DNA from: Dastarcus helophoroides
Lineage: Eukaryota > Arthropoda > Insecta > Coleoptera > Bothrideridae
Assembly: GCA_028583605.1 (NCBI GenBank)
Contig: CM053332.1
Span: 25,410,692-25,474,691 of the forward strand
Length of the DNA: 64,000 bases
Direction: 5' to 3'
The notes under the pieces were generated by a model that had not been told where the DNA came from, made no database searches, and saw only the letters and a list, made by a program, of their open reading frames with translations. The translations under genes and the position numbers were made by a program. Position 1 is the first letter of the stretch, and every line of letters starts with the position of its first letter. Positions 1 to 11,100 of the stretch are shown one piece after another.

Positions 1-3000
1 TTAAAATAAAATTGAAATTTTCAAATAAAACAAGTTTAAAAAAAGACGAAATTTTTAACAACAAAAATGGAAAATTTACAAAAAGTCGAGATTTTGAAAA
101 ATAATTGAAATTAAAAAAAATTGATAATCAAACTTTTGAAAAAGTTAGAATTTTCAAAAGAATTCAAATTTTGAAAAAAGGTGATATTTTGGAAGTAAAA
201 AATTTTATAAATTTTTCGGAGTTTTAGAAAGTTAAAATTTTGAAAAATATTCGAATTTTGGTTCAAATTTTTGAGTTACACTTTTTTAAAAAAAAAGTCG
301 AAAATTTAAAAAGCCGAAATTTTAAAATAGAAACGAAATTTTAAAAAAAAATTCGACCATTAAAGTCAAAATTTAAAAATTTGAAATTCTGAAAAAATGA
401 TCGAAATTTTCAAAAAGTCGGAAATTTTCAAAACAATAGAAATTTTCGGAAAAGAAATGTTGAAATTGTTAAAAGAGTATAAATTTAAAAAAATCAAAAT
501 ATATGGAAAAGTGTTAAGAAGAACTCAAAATTTGACGAATGGTCAAATTTGGGAATAAAAAAAGTATAAATGTCGATGTTATTTCGAAATTATCAAACAT
601 TTTCGTGCCAAGTTCTCAAAAACATTTTCGAAAATTAAATATTTAAAAAAAAATCAAAATGATCGAAAAAGTAAAAATTTTCAAAAACAAGTCGGAGTTT
701 TAGAAAGTTAAAATTTTGAAAAATTTTGAAATTTTGGTTCAAATACATTTTAAAAAAAAAAAGTCGAAAATTTAAAAAGCCGCAATTTTAAAATAGAAAC
801 GAAATTTAAAAAAAAATCGACCATTAGAGTCAAAATTTAAAACTTTGAAATTCTGAAAAAAATGATCGAAATTTTCAAGAAGAGGAATTTTCAAAGAATG
901 GAAATACTGACAATGAGTCAAAATTTTCCGTAGTCAGAATTTTCAAATATAGTCTAAATTTTCAAAAATTCCAAACCTTGAAAAATCAAAATTTGCAAAA
1001 AATCGGAAGTTTTCAAAAAATCGAAAATTTTCACAAATCAAAAATTTTCAAAATAGTAGAAATTATTGGAAAAGTCGAAATTTCTAAAGAAATGTTAAAA
1101 TTGTCAAAAGAGTAAAAATTTTGAAAAATAAATCCAACAAATATGAGGAAAAGTGTTAAAAAGAACTCAAAATTTGACGAAAGGTCAAATTTGGGAATAA
1201 AAAAATTTTGAAAAACTACAAATTTTTAGAATTGGAAATTTAAAAAATGTCGAAATTTTAAATAAGCAGCAATTTTCAAAGAATGGAAATACTGAAAACA
1301 AGTCAAAATTTTCCGTAGTCAGGATTTTAAAATATAGTTTAAATTTTCAAAAATTCTAAACCTTGACAAATCAAAACTTGAAAAATTTGAAATTTTCAAA
1401 AAATCGGAAATTTGCAAAGAATCGGAAATTTTCAAAATTATAGAAATTCTTTAAAAAGTCCATACTTCAATGGAAATGTTGAAATTGTCAAAAGAGTAAA
1501 AATTTTGAAAAAAAATCCAAAATATGAGAAAAAGTGTTAAAAAGAACCCAAAATTTGACGAAAGACCAAATTTGGGAATGAAAAAAGCATGAAAGTCGAC
1601 GTTATTTCGGAATTATCAAACATTTTCGTGCTAAGTTTTCAAAAACATTTTCGAAATCTAAATATTTTGAGAAAAATCAAAATGATCGCAAAAGTAAAAA
1701 TTTTTAAAAACAATTCGAAGTTTTAGAAAATTAAAATTTCAAAAAATGTTGAAATTTAGGTTGAAATTTTTGAGTCACAGTTTTTTAAAAAAAGTCGAAA
1801 ATTTAAAAATCTGCAATTTTAAAATAGAAACGAAATTTTGAAACAGAAACGAAATCTTGAAATAGAAACGAAATTTTGAAACAGAAACGAAATCTTGAAA
1901 TAGAAACGAAATTTTGAAATAGAAACGAAACTTTGAAAGAAAAAATCGACCATTCAAGTCAAAATTTAAAAATTTGAAATTCTGAAAAAATGATCGAAGT
2001 TTTCAAAACGATAATTTTTTAAAAACCGAAATTTTCCAAAAGTCTAAGGTTTGAAATGTTCAATGAAGTGTTTTCAAAGTAAATTACGACATCAAATTGA
2101 AAATTTTTGAAATATCTCGAAGTTTTCAAAAAAACATGTAAATTTAATTTGCACACTAGATCAAATTTTCAAAAAATGTGGAATGTCGAAATTTTCAGAA
2201 GTAAATCGACATTTTGAACTACAAATATGAGGAGAAGTGTTAAAAAGAACTCAAACTTTGACGAAAGACCAAATATGGGAATAAAAAAATATAAAAGTCC
2301 ATGTTATTTTGAAATTATCAAACATTGTCGTGCTAAGTTTTCAAAAATATTTTCGAGAACTAAATATTTTGAGAAAAATCAAAATGATCGAAAAAGTAAA
2401 AATTTTCAAAAACAAGTCAAAGTTTTAGAAAGTTTAAATTTTCAAAAAGTTGGAAATTTTCAAAAAATCGGAAATTTTCAAAAAATCGGAAATTTTCAAA
2501 ATAACAGAAATTTTTGAAAAAGTCCAAACTTCAAAAGAAATGTTGAAATTGCGAAAAATATTTAAAAAAAAAATCCAAAATATGAGGAAAAGTGTTAAAA
2601 AGAATTCATAAGTTGACGAAAGATCAAATTTGGGAATAAAAAAAGTATAAAAGTCGATGTTATTTCGAATTTATCAAAGATTTTCGTGCTAAGTTTTCAA
2701 GAACATTATCGAAATCTAAATATTTTGAGAAAAATTAAAATGATTGAAAAAGTAAAAATTTTTAAAAACAAGTCCGAGTTTTAGAAAGTTAAAATTTTAA
2801 AAAACGTTGAAATTTTTGTTGAAATTTTCGAGTCACACTTTTTTCAAAAAAGTCGAAAATTTAAAATGCTGCAATTTTAAAATGGAAAGGAAATTCTAAA
2901 ATAGAAACGAAATCTTGAAATAGAAACGAAATTTTGAAATAGAAACGAAATTTTGAAAGAAAAAATCGACCATTCATGTCAAAATTTAAAAATTTGAAAT

Positions 3001-3120
3001 TCTGAAAAAATGATCGAAGTTTTCAAAACGTTAATTTTTAAAAAACCGAAATTTCTTAAAAGCCCATGGTTTGAAATGTTCAACAAAGTGTTTTCAAAGT
3101 AATTTTCGACATTTTGGATA
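1..3120. repeat. Degenerate AT-rich tandem array (higher-order unit about 1.0-1.1 kb)
   Basis: A block containing GTGTTAAAAAGAACTCAAA followed by a GACGAAAGGTCAAATTTGGG-like motif recurs near 515, 1155, 1526, 2237 and 2593. Spacings alternate (about 640, 371, 711, 356), so two related half-units build a unit of about 1.0-1.1 kb. Between landmarks the sequence is a low-complexity mixture of AAATTTTGAAAA and GTCGAAATTT words. Short open frames here (for example 2227-2517) merely follow the repeat and are not credible genes. No promoter or RNA gene is visible. Confidence 0.75.
1826..1940. repeat. 19-bp minisatellite inside the AT-rich array
   Basis: A 19-bp unit (AAATAGAAACGAAATTTTG, with C/T and T/C variants) is repeated about six times. 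A shorter version of the same array appears near 2895-2965 in the next higher-order unit. It was therefore copied with the larger unit and then changed in copy number. The 60-residue minus-strand frame at 1775-1957 is simply this repeat translated. Confidence 0.75.
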
Positions 3121-3180
3121 AAAGGAAATTTCAAAACGATATAAACTTTGAAAAATGTACATTTGGATGACTAAATATTA

Positions 3181-3376
3181 TACATTTAACTTTAATTTTT
3201 AGGAGTTACTTATGTGAAAAAATTCATGAAAATTCTAAATTGTGACAGTTTTCAAAAATTAAATTAGAATAAATATTTTACATTCAACTTTAATTTTTAA
3301 AAGTTACTTATGTAAAAAAATTCATGAAAATTCTAAATTGTGACAGTTTTCAAAAACTAAATCAGAATAAATATGC
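3181..3376. repeat. 98-bp tandem duplication
   Basis: Two nearly identical copies start at 3181 and 3279, each running from TACATTTAACTTTAATTTTT through TGTGACAGTTTTCAAAAA. The second copy leads directly into unique DNA. The duplication marks the edge of the degenerate array. Confidence 0.8.
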
Positions 3377-4920
3377 TCTTATATTTAGAGCAAGCATAAT
3401 GAAAAAAAAGAAGAAAAATTCACAAGTTGTAATTATTTTTCATCTCTGTGTGAACCTCAAACAGCTGTATTCCTTCGTAAACAGTTTAATAGATGGCACG
3501 CGCTCCATAAATCAAATCGTTTAATATCTTTTACACATTCAATATGCCAACGATAAAAAGCCGGGCCTAATCCATGTAAACCGCATAATCCAATGGTGTA
3601 GACGGTTCCCATACTCGTCCGGGGTGCATATTATATTACTTATTTATTGTATCGTTCGGCTATTGGGGTGTAATCTAATATCCTTCGAAAATACGCTACA
3701 CGAATATGATTTTATTATCCCTCCCGAGTCAATTATCTCGCCGCTTGACATTTAAACTTGAAACATCAACACCTTTGATTTGAAAACTATCACTATCGAC
3801 TCCACCAAAGCACCAAAGGTAAAACGTCGAAAAACAATTTATTCACAATTAATGACAGATTTTTCCCATTATTTCATCCCCTTGGTTGAGGCCCATGCAA
3901 ATGTCGAGAATCTTTAGGGTAGTTTTGTCATTTATTTGGCATCTTAATTTGTTCGAAGAATTTGTTCGAACCGAATGCTGAATTGGTATTGGAATCGTAC
4001 ATTCTCCTGAGAAGACGCATTAAATTAGAGCGTTAGCCCGCTTGAATAAAGATCAAATTTAAAATCAGTTTTCCGAGCTATTTGATCTAAAATTAACTTT
4101 ATCTTAAGAAGATCTTAAACACTCGATGTAAAAATGGAATGGGTAATTTAAAACATAAGGCGCTGCATATATTTTCAGAGTACATCCAAATTAACAGCTA
4201 TAAAATTTAGTAGTGACTTGTCTTATGTTAATTGCCAGTAACATTCACGTTACGCGTTGTTAAAATTCACAAAAACGCTTCTAAAATACTAAATCATTAG
4301 CGACGCGTTTATTTCTATTTCAGATCGTCTAGAAAACTGCTTCGACTTCCCATAGTCATTTATAACAATTATCACTCACTTAATCTGCGATAGAATTGGA
4401 TTTTACGGTATCGGTTATAAATAAGCTATTGTAACGACAATTATGTCGAAGATTAATCTATAAAGATGCCGACTTATGATCATTTTCAATTTAAATGTGC
4501 TCAGCGCGTCTGAAATGCCACAATGTATAATCAAAACATTCGAACGATGAGCGTGGGCTGTCAAATCAAAACGATATTAGAATAAAGCGGTTATTGATCG
4601 TTCATCTTTTGAATGACTTTCATTAGGGACTATATAGTCATCTGTGTCAGCAAGTTACGGCCACCTTTCTATCTCGATCTCCCAGCTACAGACGATGCCA
4701 TGGTGCTAAATTAATATGAGTTTATTAGACGGCAGAAGCTTTCATCTTCGGCATGATTTTGAATTAATGCCCGTGTCATCCATTTAACGCGCTCATTAAT
4801 TTCCAATTGAAAAGCCGACGCTACATCTGATGGAAAATAATTGCGAAATTAGCGAGTGAGCACGAATTTCAACCGAAACTTGAATATTTTCTAGCGACAG
4901 GTTATGTATTGTGGTCTTTC
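3377..4920. other. Unique intergenic DNA, no gene recognised
   Basis: Base composition becomes more balanced and the AAATTTTG words vanish. I see no long open frame, splice-supported exon, tRNA fold or transposon end. Short frames near 3324-3524 have no recognisable domain. This is ordinary single-copy sequence as far as can be read. Confidence 0.6.
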
Positions 4921-5018
4921 TGGTGAAATATTATATCATTTCAAAACTAAATTCTAATTGGCAGGCGATTCTGCCAACAGTAAATAGGTGGCAGGCGTGT
5001 TTAAAATAATAATTAAAA
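4921..5018. repeat. Satellite D fragment left of the gypsy element
   Basis: The stretch contains AATTGGCAGGCG, then AAATAGGTGGCAGGCG and a TTTAAAATAATAATTAAAAC tail, matching the second half of the 241-bp satellite D monomer found at 8119-11970. It joins directly to the truncated 3' LTR at about 5019. The satellite phase here does not abut the phase that resumes at 8119, so this is not a simple insertion into an intact array. Confidence 0.75.
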
Positions 5019-5175
5019 CTTTTCGGCAGATAAGGCTTATCGTTTGTCGAAATTTCTGGGACGCTTATCTGCCGTTTGTTTCGTTATCGCGGCCGCTTTC
5101 CCCTTATCAGATCTTTCTAGAAACTTTTCTTACGTACTAAATTCTACAATTCTATTCTATTTAAATTGCGTTACA
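5019..5175 (-). repeat. Truncated 3' LTR (U3 only)
   Basis: Matches the first about 157 bp of the 7748-8118 LTR (U3 start TGTAACGCAAT through the GATA-motif block) and stops abruptly at satellite D sequence. TATA box, R and U5 are missing. Differences from the 5' LTR are few, suggesting modest age. Confidence 0.88.
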
Positions 5176-5189
5176 CTGCCTTCCCCTTA
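5176..5189 (-). other. Polypurine tract
   Basis: The minus strand reads AAGGGGAAGGCAG immediately before the TGTAAC start of the 3' LTR. Its position and purine run are those of the plus-strand priming site. Confidence 0.82.
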
Positions 5190-5205
5190 AGAATGATCGT
5201 TCCGA

Positions 5206-5896
5206 TCAGTTCCAATCAGTCACTTTGCCACTATATTTGCACAGTCTGTTCAGGTGTACTACTTTCATCTTAGTCCTCCGGCTAAGTTGGATCCTGTATA
5301 CCAAGTCGTTGATCTTCTTTAGCACTTTGTTCGGTCCTTCCCAAGATGGCGTAAACTTCGGCGAAACTCTTTTCTTCCGCTGAGGGTTATATAGCCATAC
5401 CAATTCGCCCTCACTGAAACCACCATGGTTGGCATTTACGACATACCTTGTCTTCATCCGGTCTGTCGCCAAGTTGATCTTCGTTCGCACCAGGGCATGC
5501 GTCTGCAATATCGCTTTCCTCAAGTCGTCTGCGAAACCCATCGTCTCTCTGGGGGTCTCCCTTGGTGATCCAAACACCAAGTCACACGGAAGCCGCAGTT
5601 CCCTCCCGAAGATCACTTTTGCCGGAGTCCGACCTGCAGTTTCATGAGTTGCCACGCGATAGGCCATTAGAAACAATGGTAGATGTCGGTTCCAGTCTGT
5701 CTGATACTTGGAAACGAACTTCGAAAGATGTTCTTCCAAGATCCTATTAAATCTTTCCACCATTCCATCAGACCGTGGATGAAGAGGTGTCGTTCGAATT
5801 TTCTTTATTCCAAGAAGACGGCACACCTCTTTGAAACCCCTGATTCGAAGTTCCTTCCTTGGTCTGAGTGTAGTTCCAAGGGAACACCAATAATTC
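5206..5896 (-). pseudogene. pol: pol remnant: distal integrase
   Basis: The N-terminal zinc finger and first catalytic Asp are deleted. In one frame the second catalytic Asp survives in HSDQGRNF (about 5871-5850). A frame change near 5840 then leads to a long open stretch (to a stop at 5206) with HPRSDGMVERFNR, whose Glu is the third catalytic residue (codon at about 5757). Further on it shows a WNRHLPLFLMAYR segment and a C-terminal GPY/F-like module (SWEGPNKVLKKINDLVYRIQ) ending CKYSGKVTDWN. In intact elements integrase inserts the cDNA into the chromosome. The long surviving frame argues that the deletions are not very old or were carried by a mobilised deleted copy. Confidence 0.9.
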
Positions 5897-6280
5897 TTGC
5901 CCATACAAGTACTTGTGGAAGTGTTCCACGGCCTTCACTATCGCAAGAAGTTCCTTCCTGGTGGTGCAATAGTTCCTCTCTGGCTTCGTCAGGATCTTGC
6001 TGTAATATTCGATGACTCCTTCCTCACCGCCTTGAATTTGGGACGACACAGCCCCAACGCCGACGTCGCTGGCGCCTGTGTCTACTGTTGCCTGTACATT
6101 TCTTCCATCTATGCAGGCTGCCACTACCAAACTTTCCATGGTCCTTTTTATCTGTTTGATAGAAAGAGTTTTGGGGGCTCGTTGCTCGACACCCGCCAGT
6201 GAATGCACCTTCCCATTGGCTGATTTTAGTTTTCCTGCTGTGGGGCTTGTTGACTTCTCTAGGCTAACTTGCAATCCTTG
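5897..6280 (-). pseudogene. pol: pol remnant: protease start fused to RNase H
   Basis: The frame opens at 6280, overlaps the end of gag by 22 nt and lies in the -1 frame relative to it, as in many gypsy elements; no clear slippery heptamer is seen. A linker leads to an aspartic protease active site (TVDTGAS, codons ending near 6068). The very next residues, DVGVGAVSSQ, belong to the RNase H domain, followed by YYSKILTKPERNYCTTRKELLAIVKAV-type RNase H sequence to KYLYGQ at about 5897. The rest of the protease and the whole reverse transcriptase are absent. The junction falls where the protease GAS and the RNase H ASD motifs share sequence, pointing to a microhomology deletion. A second deletion follows at about 5897. 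Confidence 0.88.
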
Positions 6281-7642
6281 TTAAAGTGCCCCGGTTTGCC
6301 ACAAATGTAACATGTGCTTCTGTTGGATCTACCTTTAAAAGCTCCCACCAGTTCTTGGATGCTTCATCATGCTCGCGTTCATTTCCTTTATATTAGCTTT
6401 TATGCTTGCGTCCATTTTCTTTAAGCTAGCGCTTATGTTCGCGAGACCAGGGTCATTCGTAACCTCTTCGATGTCGGACTTCCTTATTCTACGTGATGCC
6501 CCTGGCTCTAAAACCTTGTAAGCAGCTTCGACTTCCAAAGCTCTAACTAGTGCCTCCCTTGCTGTACAACGCCTCCCTTGACAAGCGTATCACGCTCTGA
6601 ACTTCCGGGTCTCCTATTCCTTCTATAAAGATTCTAACTGCGTGAAGTTCCAGAAAGTCGGTTGGTGCTGTTGGATAGGCAATATACGCCAGTCTTCTCA
6701 CGTCAGCCTCGAATTCTGGCAGGGGTTCGCCATTTTTCTGCCTTCTTACTAGCAGCTGCGACTGGACAACTTGCTGCAAATGGTGGTCCCCAAATCTCAG
6801 CTCTAAAGCCCTAACCAGATCTTCATAATTGGCTTGTTCTTGATCCGATAGAGTTCGGAGTAATTCCAGAGCATCTGCGCGCATAGATACCACCAATGAG
6901 GTTGCCTTTGCTTCCTCCGTCCACCGATTGGCCCGAGCAGCAGCTTTGAACTGTTTTCTGTAGGTTTGGAAAGATGTTTTCCCATCATAGGTCAGAGGTT
7001 TCACTTTTTGGAAAGAAATAGCGGGTACACTTTCGGATTCGTGTTGTGTGACTTGTCCACTTAGCAACTTCTTCATGTTACTTTCGATGTTGCTGATCTT
7101 CTTCTGTGTTGCATTTTCCAAATCAAGAAGCTTGCTATTAAATTTTTCTTTTACTTCTCCAATTTCTTTCCTGACTTGTTCTTTCATTTCTTATTTCATT
7201 TTTGGAACGTCTACTTCCATTTTTTCAGTTGTATTTGCTAATAGACTATGCAATTCTTATTTTTCTGCATTCCTTTTCTGATCTTTTTCTTGTTTTTCTT
7301 GTCGTCTTTGTTCTTCTTCCTGTTCTTTTTTTGTCGTCTTCGTTCTTCATCTTGTTGTCTTCGTGCTTCATCTGGTCGTTTTCGTTCTTCCTCCTGTTCT
7401 TTTTTTTGTCGTCGTCGTTCTTCATCTTGTCGTCTTCGTTCTTCCTCCCATTGTTTTTATTTCATTCTTCGTTCTTGCTTCCGTTGTTTTTCTTGTCTTA
7501 TTTCTTCCTCCTTTTCTTTTTCTTCTTTGTCTTTAAACATTGTTAATAAGGCTTGCAATTGTTGTTTCATTTTGGCCGATTTTAATCTCGTATCCATAAA
7601 GCGTACTAAAATGTTCAAGATTTTACTTGACGCGCCTCGCAT
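6259..7642 (-). pseudogene. gag: gag, broken
   Basis: Reads from a start at 7642. The first 60 residues (SKILNILVRFMDTRLKSAKM... ) lead into a very charged Glu/Arg/Lys/Gln coiled-coil stretch to about 7260, then a Retrotrans_gag-type capsid domain (about 7000-6560, with LTYDGKTSFQTYRKQF and RTLSDQEQANYEDLVRALELRFG). It ends with a CX2CX4HX4C zinc knuckle at 6312-6271 for nucleic acid binding and a stop at 6259. The frame is interrupted by in-frame TAA codons at 7457-7459, 7257-7259 and 7191-7193, by a frame change inside the coiled coil, by a 19-bp addition bounded by the 10-bp direct repeat at 6552 and 6571, and by one frame slip just before the knuckle near 6355. Gag normally forms the cytoplasmic particle; this copy cannot. 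Confidence 0.88.
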
Positions 7643-7728
7643 AATCTATTTAACAGTTTAAAACGTCCGAGATAAAGTCAACTGCGGGAAGACTCGGTGA
7701 ATTTTTCCGTAATAAAGTACAATAATAA

Positions 7729-7745
7729 TCCCGCTTCTGACACCA
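7729..7745 (-). other. Primer binding site, tRNA-Leu type
   Basis: Two bases inside the 5' LTR the minus strand reads TGGTGTCAGAAGCGGG. Position and TGG start are those of a PBS. The sequence fits the 3' end of an insect tRNA-Leu, the primer reported for mdg3/micropia-like elements; the tRNA assignment is from recall. Confidence 0.75.
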
Positions 7746-7926
7746 GTTGTTACGCGCTTATCGGTTCGAACTGATTAACACGTGAATTGAATAATACTCA
7801 CTTTATTTTCAAACTCAACTCGGATCACTACAACTGAACAATTAACTCACTTATTGACTTCTAACTGCTAACTCACTGCTTAACTACATCGACTCTAACT
7901 AACTTACTCGCAAGAAAGCTGACCGC

Positions 7927-7934
7927 CTTATATA
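7927..7934 (-). promoter_or_regulatory. LTR TATA box
   Basis: TATATAAG on the minus strand lies mid-LTR, upstream of a TCAG-rich putative start. Equivalent boxes stand at 12427-12434 (TATAAAAG) and 51717-51724 (TATATAAA) in the two solo LTRs, so the promoter is conserved in the family. Confidence 0.75.
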
Positions 7935-7954
7935 GTTTTGGCTCCCGGCTTCTA

Positions 7955-8012
7955 GAACTTTTCGGCAGATAAGGCTTATCGTTTGCCGAAATTTCTGGGA
8001 CGATTATCTGCC
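7955..8012 (-). promoter_or_regulatory. GATA-motif inverted repeat in LTR U3
   Basis: The plus strand shows TTTTCGGCAGATAAGG, then CTTATCGTTTGCCGAAA, then GATTATCTGCCG. These form nested inverted repeats containing several WGATAR-like sites on both strands. The block is kept in the LTRs at 5019, 12231 and 51551. Either a GATA-type factor site cluster or a U3 hairpin would explain the conservation; this is inference from motif shape only. Confidence 0.45.
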
Positions 8013-8118
8013 GTTTGTTTCGTTATCGCGGCCGCTTTCCCCTTATCAGATCTTTCTAGAAACTTTTCTTACGTACTAAATTCTATAATTTTATTCCATC
8101 TATTTACATTGCGTTACA

Positions 8119-11100
8119 ATGTAAAAACTATTTGGCAGGCGGCTCTAAATAGGTGGCAGGCGTATTTAAAATTATAAATAAAGCTTGAAATTTATACAGC
8201 ACAGTGCACATACCCGATATTTTGTGTCAGTTCAATGGCAGGCGAATTGAATGCGTCTGTTGTGTAGAAAACGAATTTTAATATTTAGAGTCAAAACATG
8301 TCTTCAAATTGCTGAAAAGTTAACATAGATGGAAAAATAGACCATTTTAAATATAAAAACTAATTGGCAGGCGGCTTTGTTGAAACTAAATAGGTGGCAA
8401 GCGTACTTAAAATTATAAATAAAACTTAAAACTTACACAGCATAGTCCACATACTCGATATTTTGTGTTGATTCAATGGCAGGCAAATTGGATGCGTTTG
8501 TTGCAAAAAAAACGAATTTTAATGTTTAGAGTCAAAACACGTTTTCAAATCACTTAACAGTTAACATAGATGGAAATACAGACCATTTTAAGTATAAAAT
8601 CATACTGGCAGGCGGCTCTGTTGAAACTAAATGGGTGGCAGGCGTACTTAAAATTTTAAATAACACTTGAAATTTATACAGCATAGTCCACATACTCGAA
8701 ATTGTCTGTTGATTCAATGACAGACGAATTCGAAGCGTCTATTATGTAGGAAACGAATTTTAATGTTTAGAGTGAAAATACTTTTTTAAATTACTTAACA
8801 GTAAACATAAATGGAAATACTGATCATTTAAAATATAAAAACTAATAAGCAGGCGGATTTGTTGAAACCAAATAGGTGGCAGGCGTATTTGAAATTAGAA
8901 ATAAAACTTCAAATTTATGCAGCCTAGTCTACATACTCGATATTGTTTGTTCGTCCAATGGCAGGCGAATTGGATGCGTCTGTTGTGTAGAAAACAAAGT
9001 TTAATGTTTAAAGTCAAAACACGTTTTAAAATTACTTAACAGTTAACATAGATGGAAATGCAGACCATTTCAAATATAAAAACTAATTGGCAGGCGTCTC
9101 TGTTGAAAACAAATAGGTGGCAGGCGTATTTAAAATTATAGATACAACTTCAAATTTATACAGAATAGTCTACAGCCTCGATATTGTTTGTTGGTTCAGT
9201 GTCAGGCGAATTGGATGTGTCTGTTTTATAGAAAACGACTTTTATTGTTGAGAGTCAAAACACGTTTTAAAACCACTTAACAGTTAACAAAGATGAAAAT
9301 GCAGATCATTTTAAATATAAAAACTACTTGGTAGGCAAATTTGTTCGAACTAAATAGGTGGCAGGCGTATTTAAAATTATCAAATCAACTTCAAATTTAT
9401 ACAGTCTAGTCCACATACTCGATATTGTTTGTTGGTCCTATGGCAGGCGAATTGAATGCGTCTGTCTTGTAGAAAACGAATTTTAATGTTTAAAGTCAAA
9501 ACACGCTTTAAAATTATTTAACAGTTATCATAGATGGAAATATAGACCATTTTAAATATGAAAATTAATTGGCAGGCGTCTCTGTTGAAATTGAATAGGT
9601 GGCAGGCGTATTTAAAATTAAAAATAAAACTTAAAATTTACACAGTATAGTCTACATACTCGATGTTCTTTGTTGGTTTAATGGCAGGCGAATTTGATGC
9701 GTCTGTTTTGTAGAAAACGAATTTTAATGTTTAAAGTCAAAACACGCTTTAAAATTACTTAACAGTTATCATAGATGAAAATACAGACCATTTTAATTAT
9801 AAAAACCAATTGGCAGGCATCTCTGTTGAAAGTAAATAAGTGGCAGGCGTATTTAAAATTAAAAATAATACTTGAAATTTATACAGTATAGTCTACATAC
9901 TCGATATTGTTTGTTGGTTTAATGGCAGGCGAATTGGAAGCGTCTGTTTTGTAGAAAACGAATTTTAATGTTTAAAGTCAAAACACGCTTTAAAACTACT
10001 TAACAGTTATCATAGATGAAAATACATACCATTTCAAATATAAAAACTAATTGGCAGGCGTCTCTGTTGAAAGCAAATAGGTGGCAGGCGTATTTAAAAT
10101 TATAGATACAACTTCAAATTTATACAGTATAGTTTACATACTCGATATTGTTTGTTAATTTAATGGCAGGCGAATTGGATGCGTCTGTTTTGTAGAAAAC
10201 GAATTTTAATGTTTAAAGTCAAACCACGCTTTAAAATTACGTAACAGTTATCATAGATGAAAATACAGACCATTTTAAATATAAAAACTAATTGGCAGGC
10301 GTCTCTGTTGAAAGCAAATAGGTGGCAGGCGTATTTAAAATTAAAAATAAAACCTGAAATTTATAAAGTATAGTCTACATACTCGATATTGTTTATTGGT
10401 TTAATGGCAGGCGAATTGGATGTGTCTGTTTTATAGAAAACGACTTTTATTGTTGAGAGTTAAAACACGTTTTAAAATCACTTAACAGTTAACATAGATG
10501 GAAATACAGACCATTTTAAATATAAAAACTATTTGGCAGGCAAATTTACTCAAACTAAATAGGCGGCAGGAGTATTTAAAATTATCAATTAAACTTCAAA
10601 TTTATACAATCTAGTCCACATACTCGATATTGTTTGTTGGTCCAATGGCAGGCGAATTGAATGCGTCTGCTCTGTAGAAAACAAATTTTAATGTTTAAAG
10701 TGAAAACTGTTTTTCAAATCACTTAACAACAAACATAGGTGGAAATACTGATCACTTTAGATATAAAAACTAATTGGCAGGCGGTTTTGTTGAAACTGAA
10801 TAGATGACAGGCGTATTTAAAATTATAAATACAACTTGAAACTTATACAGCATAGTCCACATACTTGATATTGTTTGTTGGTCCAATGGCAGGCGAATTG
10901 GATGCGTCTGTTTTGTAGAAAACTAATTTTAAAATTTAAAGTCAAAACACGCTTTAAAATTACTTAACAGTTATCATAGATGAAAATACAGACCATTTTA
11001 AATATAAAAACCAATTGGCAGGCGCCTCTATTGAAAGCAAATAGGTGGCAGGCGTATTTAAAATTATAAATAAAACTTCAAATTTATACAGCCCAGTGCA

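Larger units (their letters stand above)
5019..8118 (-). mobile_element. Deleted Ty3/gypsy LTR retrotransposon
   Basis: This minus-strand element is about 3.1 kb, roughly half the size of an autonomous gypsy element. In element order it holds a complete 5' LTR (8118-7748), a primer binding site, a damaged gag with one CCHC knuckle, a protease start fused to RNase H, the distal integrase core with its C-terminal module, a polypurine tract and a 3' LTR cut off after about 157 bp. Reverse transcriptase is missing entirely. Stops and frame slips affect all frames, so it cannot move on its own. The mdg3/micropia-like placement rests on the primer type and integrase style and is an inference. Confidence 0.92.
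7748..8118 (-). repeat. Complete 5' LTR (371 bp)
   Basis: On the minus strand it starts TGTAACGCAATG and ends GCGCGTAACA, so the ends are TG...CA within short inverted repeats. It carries a TATATAAG box, a TCAG-type start region and an AATAAAG poly(A) signal in the expected order. The same sequence recurs at 5019-5175 (partial) and, diverged, as solo LTRs at 12231 and 51551. Confidence 0.93.

Noticed and set aside
5429..6284. Several plus-strand frames of 60-110 residues
   Set aside because: They overlap the integrase and RNase H coding sequence on the minus strand, which has clear domain motifs.
7048..7661. Plus-strand Phe/Ser/Leu-rich frames resembling a membrane protein
   Set aside because: They are antisense shadows of the charged coiled-coil part of gag.
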